Positions 1-7,429 of a DNA stretch of 64,000 bases are shown here, one piece after another. Under the pieces are notes generated by a model, which did no database searches, was not told the DNA's origin, and was given only the letters and a program-made list of their open reading frames with translations. Every line of letters starts with the position of its first letter. Position 1 is the first letter of the stretch. A program made the position numbers and the translations under genes. Origin of the DNA: Paraburkholderia bannensis (GTDB taxonomy: Bacteria; Pseudomonadota; Gammaproteobacteria; Burkholderiales; Burkholderiaceae); assembly GCF_014200455.1 (NCBI RefSeq), contig NZ_JACHBW010000016.1, positions 62,001 to 126,000 of the forward strand, in the 5' to 3' direction.

Positions 1-138
1 GACATCGGTGTGATCGTCGGTATCGCGACAGCGACCCTGACGTTCGGGCTCAACGCGTATTTCATGTGGCGCAAGGATCAGCGCGAACAGCGCGAATCGG
101 ACGCGCGACTGCACGAAATGGAGGAGCACGGTGGCTAG
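1..138 (+). CDS. Phage holin, C-terminal part
   Basis: The frame is open at the left edge and ends at a TAG at 136-138, leaving 45 visible residues. They comprise a hydrophobic stretch (visible residues 2-22, GVIVGIATATLTF...), then an aromatic-basic boundary (YFMWRKD) and a highly charged hydrophilic tail rich in Arg, Glu and Asp. A membrane segment with a charged cytoplasmic tail next to an endolysin fits a small class II-type phage holin, which forms the lesion that starts lysis. The stop overlaps the GTG start of the endolysin by 8 bases, so the two are probably translationally coupled. The N-terminus is outside the window, so the number of membrane segments cannot be counted. Confidence 0.65.
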   Translation, partial: DIGVIVGIATATLTFGLNAYFMWRKDQREQRESDARLHEMEEHGG

Positions 139-628
139 TGGATCGAAGAAAACACTTGTGGGTGTTGTGGGGGCCGCTGCTGCGGCCCTTTTGCTTTCCG
201 TCATCCCGAAGTTCGAGGGGACGGTTCTCGTCGCAAGGCCCGACCCGATCGGCATCGTGACCGCGTGCAACGGCGACACGAAGGACGTCACGCTCGGGCA
301 GCGCTTCACGCCTGAAGAGTGCAGCGTGCGCCTCGAGCAGCGGTTGATTGAGCATGCCGAGCCTGTGCTGAAGTGTACGCCTGGGTTGCGCGGGCACCCG
401 AACCAGCTCGCAGCCGCGGTGAGCTTTGCCTACAACATCGGCGCGAGCGCTTACTGCGGCAGCTCGACGGCGCGCCGGTTCAATGCGGGCAACTGGCGCG
501 CAGCGTGCCGCGCAATCAATGAATCGGACGGCGGGCGTCCGCAGTGGGTGTACGCCGGCGGCCGGACGCTGCCTGGTCTGGTGACCCGACGTGCGGAAGA
601 GCGTGCCATGTGCGAGCGGGGGTTGTGA
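131..628 (+). CDS. SAR-type phage endolysin, GH24 lysozyme
   Basis: A 165-residue glycoside hydrolase family 24 lysozyme that cleaves peptidoglycan glycan strands in the periplasm. The catalytic spacing E-x8-D-x5-T of the T4/P21 lysozyme group is visible as E29, D38 and T44. The N-terminus (about residues 8-25) is a weakly hydrophobic Gly/Ala-rich segment with no clear signal-peptidase site, as in signal-anchor-release endolysins that are exported by Sec and activated when the holin collapses the membrane potential. The start is a GTG inside the holin stop region. The TGA stop (626-628) shares its A with the ATG of Rz. Several Cys residues (46, 63, 80, 108) could support disulfide control of activity, as in other SAR lysins; that part is inference. 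Confidence 0.88.
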   Translation: MASGSKKTLVGVVGAAAAALLLSVIPKFEGTVLVARPDPIGIVTACNGDTKDVTLGQRFTPEECSVRLEQRLIEHAEPVLKCTPGLRGHPNQLAAAVSFAYNIGASAYCGSSTARRFNAGNWRAACRAINESDGGRPQWVYAGGRTLPGLVTRRAEERAMCERGL

Positions 629-1170
629 TGTTGAGGACGCTAATTCCCTACCTGATCGCCGCGCTGCTCGGTGCGGCCGCCGGTGCCGAAGTGATGCACC
701 TGATCGGCGCGCGCCAGCTGGCCGCCGAGCAGGCCGCGCGCGCGAAGGACAACGAGCAGCACACCAGCGACATGCTGGCCGTGTCGCGTGCGGCGCTGAA
801 TGGCGAGAACCGCGCGATCGACGCGCACAACCAGGCCGCTTCGGCGGTCGCTGCGGCGGATGCCGCGACCACGAAGGAGAAAGAGGCTCATGAAGCTGAT
901 AACCGTAACTACCGCAGCGCTCTCGCTGCTGGCACTGAGCGCGTGCGCGTCGCAGTGCGCAACTGTGCTGCAGCCGGTGGCAACGCCGGCGCCGGATCTT
1001 CCAGCGCCGCCGGCATGGGCGATGGTGGCGCCGCCGTCGCAGACCTCGACCCAGCGGTTGCTGAGCGCGTTTTCGGGGTCGCTGGAGACGACCAGCACGA
1101 AATCGACAAAGTGAAGGCGCTGCAGGCGTACGTATGCGCCGTCAGGCCTAAGACGCCAGGTTGTTCGTAG
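628..1170 (+). CDS. Rz-like inner-membrane spanin (i-spanin)
   Basis: 180 residues starting at the ATG overlapping the endolysin stop (TGATG). Residues 3-22 form one N-terminal membrane segment (LIPYLIAALLGAAAGA), followed by a long Ala-rich, charged helical region (about 30-120) with coiled-coil character and a Gly/Ala-rich C-terminal part. This is the architecture of Rz: anchored in the inner membrane, spanning the periplasm and pairing with an outer-membrane lipoprotein (Rz1) to fuse the two membranes at the last step of lysis. The Rz1 gene is embedded in another frame of this gene, which strongly supports the call. Sequence similarity to lambda Rz is not evident by eye; the assignment rests on architecture and position. 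Confidence 0.82.
   Translation: MLRTLIPYLIAALLGAAAGAEVMHLIGARQLAAEQAARAKDNEQHTSDMLAVSRAALNGENRAIDAHNQAASAVAAADAATTKEKEAHEADNRNYRSALAAGTERVRVAVRNCAAAGGNAGAGSSSAAGMGDGGAAVADLDPAVAERVFGVAGDDQHEIDKVKALQAYVCAVRPKTPGCS
890..1114 (+). CDS. Rz1-like outer-membrane spanin lipoprotein
   Basis: 74 residues in a different frame, entirely inside the Rz gene. It starts MKLITVTTAALSLLALSAC: a classic short lipoprotein signal with lipobox LSAC, so Cys19 becomes the lipidated N-terminus. The mature part is Pro-rich in its middle (ATPAPDLPAPPAWA), as is typical of Rz1 proteins. It sits in the outer membrane and pairs with the periplasmic domain of Rz. A shine-dalgarno-like AAGGAGAAAGAGG lies just upstream of the ATG at 890. 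Nested out-of-frame Rz/Rz1 genes are a hallmark of lambdoid and many Burkholderia phages, so this is very unlikely to be a chance ORF. Confidence 0.88.
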   Translation: MKLITVTTAALSLLALSACASQCATVLQPVATPAPDLPAPPAWAMVAPPSQTSTQRLLSAFSGSLETTSTKSTK

Positions 1171-1248
1171 GCAATTCGTAATCACGTGTAAACTTTTGGG
1201 GCGGCTTGAGAGGGCCGCGCCAACAACACCTAGAACCGGGGAACAAGA

Positions 1249-2112
1249 ATGAAAAAGACGCTTGTGACGGCCTGTCTCTTTGCAGTTGGTCTGGCCGCAT
1301 GTGGGGGTGGCGGTGGGAGCAGTGGCAGTGACAGCGCGCAGCCTGTGGCGAAGTCGCTGAATATCTCGATGTACGGCAAGCCGATCGTGTCGACGTCGTC
1401 GACCGCCGTTGCTCATGCCCAGTTCAGCCTGATCTCGGCAGCTGTTGCCGCCGACGCGCCGAACGCCGCATCGGATGCGCAGACGACGGTGAAGTCGCTC
1501 ACTGACGCGCTGGCCGAACGCGGCGTGACGGCCAACGTCACGACGCAGGTAATGGATGGCACGGCGCTGCACCAGATCGTGACGACGGAATACAACGGCA
1601 AATCGCCGACGCCCGACCAGTTCAAGACTGATCCCGGTGAGTGGCTTATCGTCAATTTCCAGCTCGACGACATGGTGACGCCGTCGACTGACTCCGCACA
1701 GCAGGCGGCGATGACGCAATTCGCTGCCGATCTGCTGGTGTTCTCGCAGTGGGCTGCCGTAGCTGGAAAGGCTGTGTTCGTGGTCGCGCCGACGCTTACT
1801 TGCGATACGCAGTATTCGGCGGCGTCGGGTTTGCGGTGGGCGCTCGACGAGGCTTTCCGGAATGGCGCACCTATCCGCTTTATCGGATCGGTGCCTACCG
1901 GCTTCGGCTTCGACTCGAGCGGCAAGCCGGTTCCGAATGTCGGTACCGATCTGTCGCACTATGGTGCCGACTGCCGATCGCCTGACTCGTATCTGCAGAA
2001 CGCGCTGCTAGATTCGATCGCCGATGAGGTCGCAGCGGCCTACAAGCAATCGGCCGACACCAGCGCGGCGAGCGCCGTAACTGCTGGATCGACTCCGGCA
2101 GCCTCGCAGTAG
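1249..2112 (+). CDS. Putative phage-borne lipoprotein of unknown function
   Basis: 287 residues beginning with a type II signal peptide (MKKTLVTACLFAVGLAAC), lipobox LAAC, so Cys18 is the lipidation site, followed by a Gly/Ser linker. A GGGGAA ribosome site precedes the ATG. The mature protein is a mixed alpha/beta domain with few Cys (about residues 185 and 245) and an Ala/Ser-rich C-terminal tail. I do not recognise the family. Its place between the lysis cassette and a terminator, in the phage transcription direction, suggests a moron gene expressed at the end of the late operon or from the lysogen; surface lipoproteins at this place can change host surface properties. A hydrolase fold is possible but no catalytic motif could be assigned. 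Confidence 0.7.
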   Translation: MKKTLVTACLFAVGLAACGGGGGSSGSDSAQPVAKSLNISMYGKPIVSTSSTAVAHAQFSLISAAVAADAPNAASDAQTTVKSLTDALAERGVTANVTTQVMDGTALHQIVTTEYNGKSPTPDQFKTDPGEWLIVNFQLDDMVTPSTDSAQQAAMTQFAADLLVFSQWAAVAGKAVFVVAPTLTCDTQYSAASGLRWALDEAFRNGAPIRFIGSVPTGFGFDSSGKPVPNVGTDLSHYGADCRSPDSYLQNALLDSIADEVAAAYKQSADTSAASAVTAGSTPAASQ

Positions 2113-2122
2113 CGCGCATAAA

Positions 2123-2160
2123 GAACCGTTAGCTCGTTCGGGCTAACGGTTCATCTTCTC
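2123..2160 (+). terminator. Bidirectional hairpin terminator
   Basis: A perfect 11-bp stem, GAACCGTTAGC (2123-2133) with GCTAACGGTTC (2142-2152), closes an 8-base loop and is followed by the pyrimidine-rich ATCTTCTCTTCTTC. It lies between the convergent lipoprotein and AlbA_2 genes. Reading the other strand, the stem is followed by TTTATG, so it could also stop the minus-strand transcript. Confidence 0.8.
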
Positions 2161-2242
2161 TTCTTCACGACGTTCAATTATCCCGTCAACCACGGCTTTA
2201 TGACGTCTTGGCATCAGCATCGTCTTCAGATGTTTGATGAAG

Positions 2243-3673
2243 CTATGAAGAGCTTACCTCCGGCGCAAGCGCGATGATGGAACGCCACTGTTCGAACAGT
2301 GCCCCTCTTTGATATGCAGTCGTGTTTCGGATAGTTCCTGGTACTTTCTCGATCAACTGTCGGTCTTCCAACCGCCCGAGGATCCGCTTCATTTTGTAGT
2401 CGGCATCAACATAACAGAGTTCGCGGGCTTGCTTGTTTCTAATGCTTGGATGATCTTGTAGATACTCAAGGATCAACTGCTCGTGCGAAGCTAACCGCTC
2501 ATGCCGCACGGTCACCAAGACGGAGTTCTCCTTGTTCGTGATGATCGGCTCTTTAAGCCCCAACTTGCGCATCGCATCGAATGCGGTATTGAGACCTTCA
2601 CCGACATCTTGATTCGGCGGGTCGGGGAATTTGTTAAGCAGGCGCACGAGGCTGCCGTTGCGGGCAAACCGTTCATCCAGAATGTTCGCGGTCGTTATAT
2701 GGGCAGCGAGTGGGCCAGGACTTTCGACCTCTACGCGGTTATCGAACACTCGGATATGTACGTCATCGGCGAGGCTATAGTCACGGTGGATTAAGGCGTT
2801 TGTAACAATTTCATGAATCGCCTCGGAGGGGTATTGAATATCCTCTAGGCCAATTGAGCCCAAAGTCTTGGCCTGCTGGACCACTTTGATCGTCTCAGCT
2901 ACGGCGCCTCTAATCTGGGTATTGATTGGCCCCTCGACCGTTACCGGGAGAAAAGCGAGCGTGTCGCGGCTTCCTTGTTGATCCGAGGTTTTGTAGCGGT
3001 AAATCTTTACGCCGCAACGCTTCGGCATCAGCGCTTGCGGTTGTTCGGCGAATAAAAGTACGCCGCACACCGTCGGGCGTCCACCTACGAGGAGTTGTTG
3101 CTTCTTCAGCCAGCCTTCGGGATCTGCCTGCGGAACGACTTCGAGCATGAAACGAATGACCTCTTCGGAATTAGTAATCTCCTCGGGGTCAACGTTAACG
3201 ATCTCAGTCTCGAATGATGCTATGCCTTTTGAGTACTCCAGCCTACGGATTTCCTCGGGGGCCGTAAGTTTATGCTTAGCTGCGCCGCGCCTGACATAGA
3301 TGTTCCCATTCGACGCTCGCATGATCTGTGAGGTCTTCTTTATCGCAACCTGTAGGACTAGTCCCTCAAAGCCGTTGCATTCGAGAAAGTTGTACTCGAA
3401 GCTTTGCCCAAGAGGAAATAGCTTTTCGAAGATCTGAAGGTGCCCGTTTGCAGCTTCCGGATCTTTGAAACCTCTCCATTGCCGCTGCCCATCGGTCGGA
3501 TCATCAATGCCGATGTATAGCTCACCACCGTCTGCATTTGCAAAAGCGCAGATCGTTTCTGTCAATTTTGCCGGTTGTATCTCAATAGCTTTAATGTCTG
3601 CGTAGTGGCTTTCGCGCGTCGCAATGATTTTCTGCGCGTTATGAGCGGGGACAGAGAAAATTTCAATGGCCAT
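2243..3673 (-). CDS. AlbA_2 (Schlafen-like) DNA-binding / GHKL ATPase-like protein
   Basis: 476 residues. Residues 15-140 match the AlbA_2/Schlafen-type domain (E21 region, then FANADGGELYIGID at 44-57 and a YVRRGAAKHKLT end near 126-137). Residues 283-300 (SEAIHEIVTNALIHRDYS) are the N-box of the HATPase_c_4 type ATP-binding domain found with it (COG2865), followed by a Gly-rich region and a C-terminal winged-helix-like part (about 395-465). COG2865 proteins are described as predicted transcriptional regulators or accessory proteins of mobile elements, some next to defence genes. The gene is clearly lower in GC than its neighbours (one sampled 60-base line is 45 percent), which fits recent transfer. 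It stands alone, convergent to the prophage late genes. Function in this host is not known. Confidence 0.8.
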   Translation of the reverse strand: MAIEIFSVPAHNAQKIIATRESHYADIKAIEIQPAKLTETICAFANADGGELYIGIDDPTDGQRQWRGFKDPEAANGHLQIFEKLFPLGQSFEYNFLECNGFEGLVLQVAIKKTSQIMRASNGNIYVRRGAAKHKLTAPEEIRRLEYSKGIASFETEIVNVDPEEITNSEEVIRFMLEVVPQADPEGWLKKQQLLVGGRPTVCGVLLFAEQPQALMPKRCGVKIYRYKTSDQQGSRDTLAFLPVTVEGPINTQIRGAVAETIKVVQQAKTLGSIGLEDIQYPSEAIHEIVTNALIHRDYSLADDVHIRVFDNRVEVESPGPLAAHITTANILDERFARNGSLVRLLNKFPDPPNQDVGEGLNTAFDAMRKLGLKEPIITNKENSVLVTVRHERLASHEQLILEYLQDHPSIRNKQARELCYVDADYKMKRILGRLEDRQLIEKVPGTIRNTTAYQRGALFEQWRSIIALAPEVSSS

Positions 3674-4110
3674 CTTTGAACAGGAGCGTGCGGGTTGTTT
3701 TTCGAGCGAAGCGGATCGATCATACCCGCTTCGCTGGCCGACACATAGCTTCTGGCTGCATGCGATGTCGAGATAAACACACGCTGCAGTTCATTCGCCT
3801 TACGGACCTAAATGTTTTAGGGCGCGTAGCGCGGCAAAGAGACAGTCACGATAGATTACGCCAAATTTACGCCAAATTCTGCGAAGGTGTAGGCCTGATA
3901 GGGCTTGCGTGAGTTTTTTAATCCCCTCCCGGGGAACCATCAGCGCGCAAGGTTAGGGGCGCGTGCGCACAGCGTCAACCGCGGGCCGCACACAGCGTTG
4001 TGAAAACGCGCCATATAGCGCCAATCAGGATGTTTGAAAGCGTGCGGAAAGGCATGCGGCTGGCGATCACGCCCGGGTTGTTGGGAACGTGATCGCGCGA
4101 GCGCGCAGGC
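3674..4110. other. Intergenic region at prophage/chromosome transition
   Basis: About 440 bp without a supportable gene. The first half (to about 3930) is AT-richer and contains the tandem element TTACGCCAAATTTACGCCAAA (3858-3878) and a TTTTTTAATCCCC tract; from about 3950 the sequence becomes GC-rich like the rest of the chromosome. The upstream promoter of the AlbA_2 gene should lie within 3674-3800. Near ubiX, GCGATCACG (4063-4071) and CGTGATCGC (4088-4096) form a perfect 9-bp hairpin with no T-run. No tRNA 3' end that would mark a classical attachment site was recognised. Confidence 0.5.
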
Positions 4111-4713
4111 TCAAGCCGCGCGTACGTGCTGCATATCTCGCCAGGCCTCGATCCGCTCGGTGTCCAGACCGAACTGGTCGAGCGCGCGGCTCACCGAATG
4201 ATCGACCATCTCTTCGAGGCTTTGCGGCTTCGCGTAGAAGGCGGGCACCGGCGGGAACACCACGGCGCCCGCTTCGGTCACCGTCGTCATATTGCGCAGG
4301 TGGATGAGATTGAGCGGCGTCTCGCGCACCATCAGCACGAGCGGCAGGCGCTCCTTGAGCACCACATCGGCGGCGCGTGTGAGCAGCGTGCTGGTGACGC
4401 CCGAGGCGATCTCGCCGACCGTGCGCATCGAGCACGGCACCACCAGCATGCCGAGCGTGCGGAACGACCCCGACGAGATCGACGCCCCCACATCGGCGAT
4501 CGCATGGACGTGATCGGCCAGGGCGTGCACCTCGTCGCGCGAGAGCGGCGATTCGTATTCGCGCGTGAGTTCCGCCGCGCGCGACATCACCAGATGCGTT
4601 TCCACGCCCATTTCGCGCAGCAGGCGCAGTGTGCGCTCCGCATAGACGAAACCCGTCGCGCCGGTCACTCCCACGATCAGGCGCTTGCGGCCGTTGAGTG
4701 CACGCTTACTCAT
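4111..4713 (-). CDS. ubiX: UbiX-family flavin prenyltransferase
   Basis: About 200 residues with the N-terminal Rossmann-like FMN-binding start RLIVGVTGATG and the family segment VPCSMRTVGEIASGVTSTLLTRAADVV. UbiX enzymes make prenylated FMN from FMN and dimethylallyl phosphate, the cofactor that UbiD decarboxylases need. A longer start at 4722 is possible, but AGGAGG directly abuts that ATG; the ATG at 4713 lies 9 bases after AGGAGG and is preferred. It overlaps the stop of the UbiD gene by 8 bases, so the two form a coupled operon. Together with its LysR neighbour this is probably a dedicated cofactor enzyme for aromatic acid decarboxylation rather than the ubiquinone-pathway copy; that is inference. 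Confidence 0.9.
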   Translation of the reverse strand: MSKRALNGRKRLIVGVTGATGFVYAERTLRLLREMGVETHLVMSRAAELTREYESPLSRDEVHALADHVHAIADVGASISSGSFRTLGMLVVPCSMRTVGEIASGVTSTLLTRAADVVLKERLPLVLMVRETPLNLIHLRNMTTVTEAGAVVFPPVPAFYAKPQSLEEMVDHSVSRALDQFGLDTERIEAWRDMQHVRAA

Positions 4714-6253
4714 GATCTTCATCCTCCTGATCGGCGAACAGGGCGGGCGCCCAGGGACGCGGATCGACTTCCATGAACTGCGCGCGCTCGAACTCGCCGC
4801 GCAGATGGAACGGCGCCGTGCAGTCGAACACCGTCTTGCAGGTCACGCCGCGCGCGGGCAGGGCCGGGTTGAATTCGGGCGTCTGCGAAGGATCGAGCAC
4901 GTGGCCGTTGACCTTGGGCAGCAGCATCGTCGATATGTCGCCCTGGTAGCGCGTGGTCATGGCCCAGAGCACATCGTCGCTATCGAAGGGATCGACGTCT
5001 TCATCGACGAGGATCACGTTCTTGAGTTCCGAATACACGCCCAGCGCGATGATCGCGGCCTGCCGCGCGCGGCCGTCGTCGAAGGCGTTGCGCTTGTTCA
5101 CCTGCAGGATCGCCAGCAGCTTGCCGCCGCCTGCGGTGTGCGCGTAGACCTGGCTCACGAAGCCCGGCATGGCCGCTTCCACGGCGTTGTAGATGCTGGC
5201 TTCGGTGGGAATGCCGGCGAGATTGGTGTGCTCTTCGCCCGGGCCGACCAGCGTTTGCATGATCGCGCCGTGGCGCATCGTCACGGCCTTGACCTTGATA
5301 ACGGGCAGCGACGGATTGGCCGGGCCGTTGTAGCCAGGGAATTCCGGCATCGCGTGGCCCGTGTTCGTATGCTGGTCTTCGACTACGCGCACATTCGGCA
5401 GGATTTCGCCTTCGATCACGATCTCGGCGCGCGCAATCGACTTCTGCGCGACGCTCACGCAATCGACCAGTTCGACCGGCGTGCCGCGCAGGCCGCCCGC
5501 AATCGACAGCTCGTCGAAGCCCAGCGGCGTGGTGGGCGCTTCGAAACACGCGCCAATATGGATCGCCGGATCAAGTCCCATGTTGATCGACACGGGCAGC
5601 GCTTGGCCGCGTGCTTCGGCCTTCTGGCGGAAGGCGTCGATATGGCGGCCCGGCGCGAAGAAGATCGAGAGTTCGTCGCGGCCCTGCACGCACAGGCGAT
5701 GGATCGTCACGTCGGCGTGGCCGGTGTCGGGATCGCTGCCGAGCACGAGGCCCAGGCACAGGAACGGGCCGGCGTCGCTGGTGGTATTGGTGGGCGCGGG
5801 GATCAGCTTGCGCAGATCGAAATCCGGGTCGCTGGCGAGATGCACCGTTTGCTGGCAGGGCGCGGCTTCGCGCGGCACGGTCACGGGCTCGATGGCGTTG
5901 CGCACGGCGTCGGCCATGCGCTGGGTGAGGCGGCGCGGCGGCGAATCGAGCAGCAGGCCCACGCGCTTGCGGCTGGCCATCAGGCCCACCAGCACGCGGC
6001 TATGAGGATAGCCCTTGATGTTGTTGAACATCATCGCCGGGCCCAGGCGCGTGGGACGCGCGACCGTGCCGCCCGCGCCGATGCGCTTGTAGACGCCCGC
6101 GAGTTGCGCGTGCGGATCGACTTCGTGATCGGTCTCGATAAGCTGGCCCGGGATGCTTTCCAGATGCGCCAGTGCGGAGCGCAGATCGTTGACGGGAGCG
6201 CGGGGGCGCTGTGCAGCGGAGTCTTGTGCTGCGGAATCGATGTCTTGATGCAT
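4706..6253 (-). CDS. UbiD-family prenyl-FMN decarboxylase
   Basis: A 515-residue UbiD-type reversible decarboxylase. Family segments are clear: GPAMMFNNIKGYP, then PTNTTSDAGPFLCLGL, VTIHRLCVQGRDELS, the glutamate pair in AEIVIEGEI, EFPGYNG, and the metal/cofactor-lining HTNLAGIPTEASIY. These enzymes use prenylated FMN to decarboxylate aromatic or alpha,beta-unsaturated acids. The reading frame stays open to a GTG at 6331, but that would run through the LysR-type operator at 6338-6354 region; the ATG at 6253 (MHQDIDS) is more plausible. Its partner UbiX follows with overlapping codons, and a LysR gene is divergent. The substrate cannot be read from sequence: gallate-, protocatechuate- or vanillate-like acids are all candidates. 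Confidence 0.88.
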   Translation of the reverse strand: MHQDIDSAAQDSAAQRPRAPVNDLRSALAHLESIPGQLIETDHEVDPHAQLAGVYKRIGAGGTVARPTRLGPAMMFNNIKGYPHSRVLVGLMASRKRVGLLLDSPPRRLTQRMADAVRNAIEPVTVPREAAPCQQTVHLASDPDFDLRKLIPAPTNTTSDAGPFLCLGLVLGSDPDTGHADVTIHRLCVQGRDELSIFFAPGRHIDAFRQKAEARGQALPVSINMGLDPAIHIGACFEAPTTPLGFDELSIAGGLRGTPVELVDCVSVAQKSIARAEIVIEGEILPNVRVVEDQHTNTGHAMPEFPGYNGPANPSLPVIKVKAVTMRHGAIMQTLVGPGEEHTNLAGIPTEASIYNAVEAAMPGFVSQVYAHTAGGGKLLAILQVNKRNAFDDGRARQAAIIALGVYSELKNVILVDEDVDPFDSDDVLWAMTTRYQGDISTMLLPKVNGHVLDPSQTPEFNPALPARGVTCKTVFDCTAPFHLRGEFERAQFMEVDPRPWAPALFADQEDEDHE

Positions 6254-6337
6254 GGTGTGGCGTCCATTCGGGTGACTGATGGGCTCTATTTGACCCTCTG
6301 CAACCGATTGAATCAATAAATCGAAAGCCACGTTTTT

Positions 6338-6354
6338 GATAAGATAATCTTATC
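6338..6354. promoter_or_regulatory. LysR-type operator palindrome between ubiD and LysR gene
   Basis: GATAAGATAATCTTATC is a perfect 17-bp palindrome with 8-bp arms. It contains the LysR consensus T-N11-A (ATAAG-N5-CTTAT, T6340 and A6352). It lies 18 bp before the LysR start and about 85 bp before the preferred UbiD start, the usual place for autorepression combined with activation of the divergent operon. Confidence 0.8.
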
Positions 6355-6372
6355 TATAGCCAGGGGCCGACG

Positions 6373-7251
6373 ATGGATTTCCGCCACTTCCGCACCTTCG
6401 TGATCGCCGCGGAGGAACTGCATTTCGGCCATACCGCCGAGCGTCTGGGCATCGCCCAGCCCGCTGTCACGCAGCAGATCAAGGCGCTGGAAACGCAACT
6501 GGGCTTCAAGGTGTTCCACCGCGTGCGGCGCGGGATCGAATTGACCACGGCCGGCACGGTGTTCCTCGATCACGCTCGCGCGGCGCTCGCACAGGCCGAA
6601 ACCGCCGTGCTGGCGGGGCGGCGCGCAAGCCGCGGCGAACTGGGCAAGCTCTGCATCGCGTACGCGAATTCGATCGTGCTCGAACCGGAACTGCCCGCGC
6701 TGCTCAAGCGCTTCACCCAGGCGCGGCCCGAGGTGGAACTGGAATTGCGCAGCGTCTCGGTGCAGGAGCAGATGAGCGCGCTGGCGGACGAGCGCATCGA
6801 CGTGGCTTTTCTGCGCTCGCCGCCGGGAGCGCTGCCGGGTTCGATCCGCATCACGCCGTTCTCGCGCACGCCGCTCGACATGGTGCTCGCGCGCGATCAT
6901 CGGCTGGCGCGCAGGAAGCGCGTGACCTTGCGCGAGGTGGCGGACGATCGCCTGATCGTGGTCGACGATCCGCCGGGTGTCGGCCTCGGGCATCGCGCGA
7001 TGGAGCTGTGTCTGGAGGCGGGCTTCGAACCCGCAAGCGTGTTGCGCACCACGGATTCGGTGGGCGTGATGCGTTTCGCGGCGGCGGGTTTGGGCGTGGG
7101 GCTGGTGCCGCGCACGCTCGCGCGCTTCGACGTGGAGGATGCGGTATTCAAGCCGCTGGCGATGGCGAATGGCTATAGCGAAGTGGTGATCGCCACGCGC
7201 GCCTACGACCGCGCGGCGGCCACGCAGGCGCTGCTGGCGATGGCGGTTTAA
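6373..7251 (+). CDS. LysR-family regulator, divergent from ubiD-ubiX
   Basis: 292 residues. The N-terminal winged helix-turn-helix is typical (FVIAAEELHFGHTAERLGIAQPA region, residues 9-31, recognition helix about 28-45), followed by the linker helix and a periplasmic-binding-like effector domain from about residue 90. The effector domain opens LGKLCIAYANS, resembling the BenM/CatR group that senses aromatic acids or their ring-cleavage products. It is transcribed away from the UbiD-UbiX operon with a perfect LysR box in the gap, so it most likely senses the decarboxylase substrate and controls that operon. Confidence 0.9.
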   Translation: MDFRHFRTFVIAAEELHFGHTAERLGIAQPAVTQQIKALETQLGFKVFHRVRRGIELTTAGTVFLDHARAALAQAETAVLAGRRASRGELGKLCIAYANSIVLEPELPALLKRFTQARPEVELELRSVSVQEQMSALADERIDVAFLRSPPGALPGSIRITPFSRTPLDMVLARDHRLARRKRVTLREVADDRLIVVDDPPGVGLGHRAMELCLEAGFEPASVLRTTDSVGVMRFAAAGLGVGLVPRTLARFDVEDAVFKPLAMANGYSEVVIATRAYDRAAATQALLAMAV

Positions 7252-7429
7252 GTGGACTTGGGCTTCACTGTTTTCGCGACTTAGGTCGCTTTATTCACGA
7301 ATCGTGTTTAATGACTCCACGCCTTGGGGGCTAATGTTCCCGCGCCAACTGAGGCATGCTTGCAGCTATCGAAGCGCGCCGGTGGGGCGCGCCGGATCAG
7401 GCGAAGAACACAGCAACGGAGAACGAGAC

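Larger units (their letters stand above)
1..3673. mobile_element. Right-hand end of a prophage (partial)
   Basis: A compact lysis cassette runs in order holin, SAR endolysin, Rz and embedded Rz1, all on the plus strand with overlapping starts and stops. This layout is diagnostic of a tailed phage. It is followed by a lipoprotein gene, a strong bidirectional terminator and a minus-strand AlbA_2/ATPase gene of visibly lower GC. No integrase, capsid or tail genes fall in the window, so the rest lies to the left. The right boundary is not proven; base composition returns to the chromosomal pattern by about 3950, just before ubiX. Confidence 0.75.

Noticed and set aside
640..1959. Long minus-strand open frame across spanin and lipoprotein genes
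   Set aside because: Composition is that of a shadow frame, and it would span the nested Rz/Rz1 and lipoprotein genes.
3890..3950. tRNA-like 3' end around the TTTTTTAATCCCC tract as an attachment site
   Set aside because: No cloverleaf or T-loop sequence could be built around it.
4063..4096. Hairpin downstream of ubiX as a terminator
   Set aside because: The stem is perfect but has no T-run on either strand, so it is mentioned only as a hairpin.
4685..6319. Long plus-strand open frame antisense to the UbiD gene
   Set aside because: Arg/His-rich, low-complexity translation typical of the opposite strand of a high-GC gene; UbiD is clear on the minus strand.
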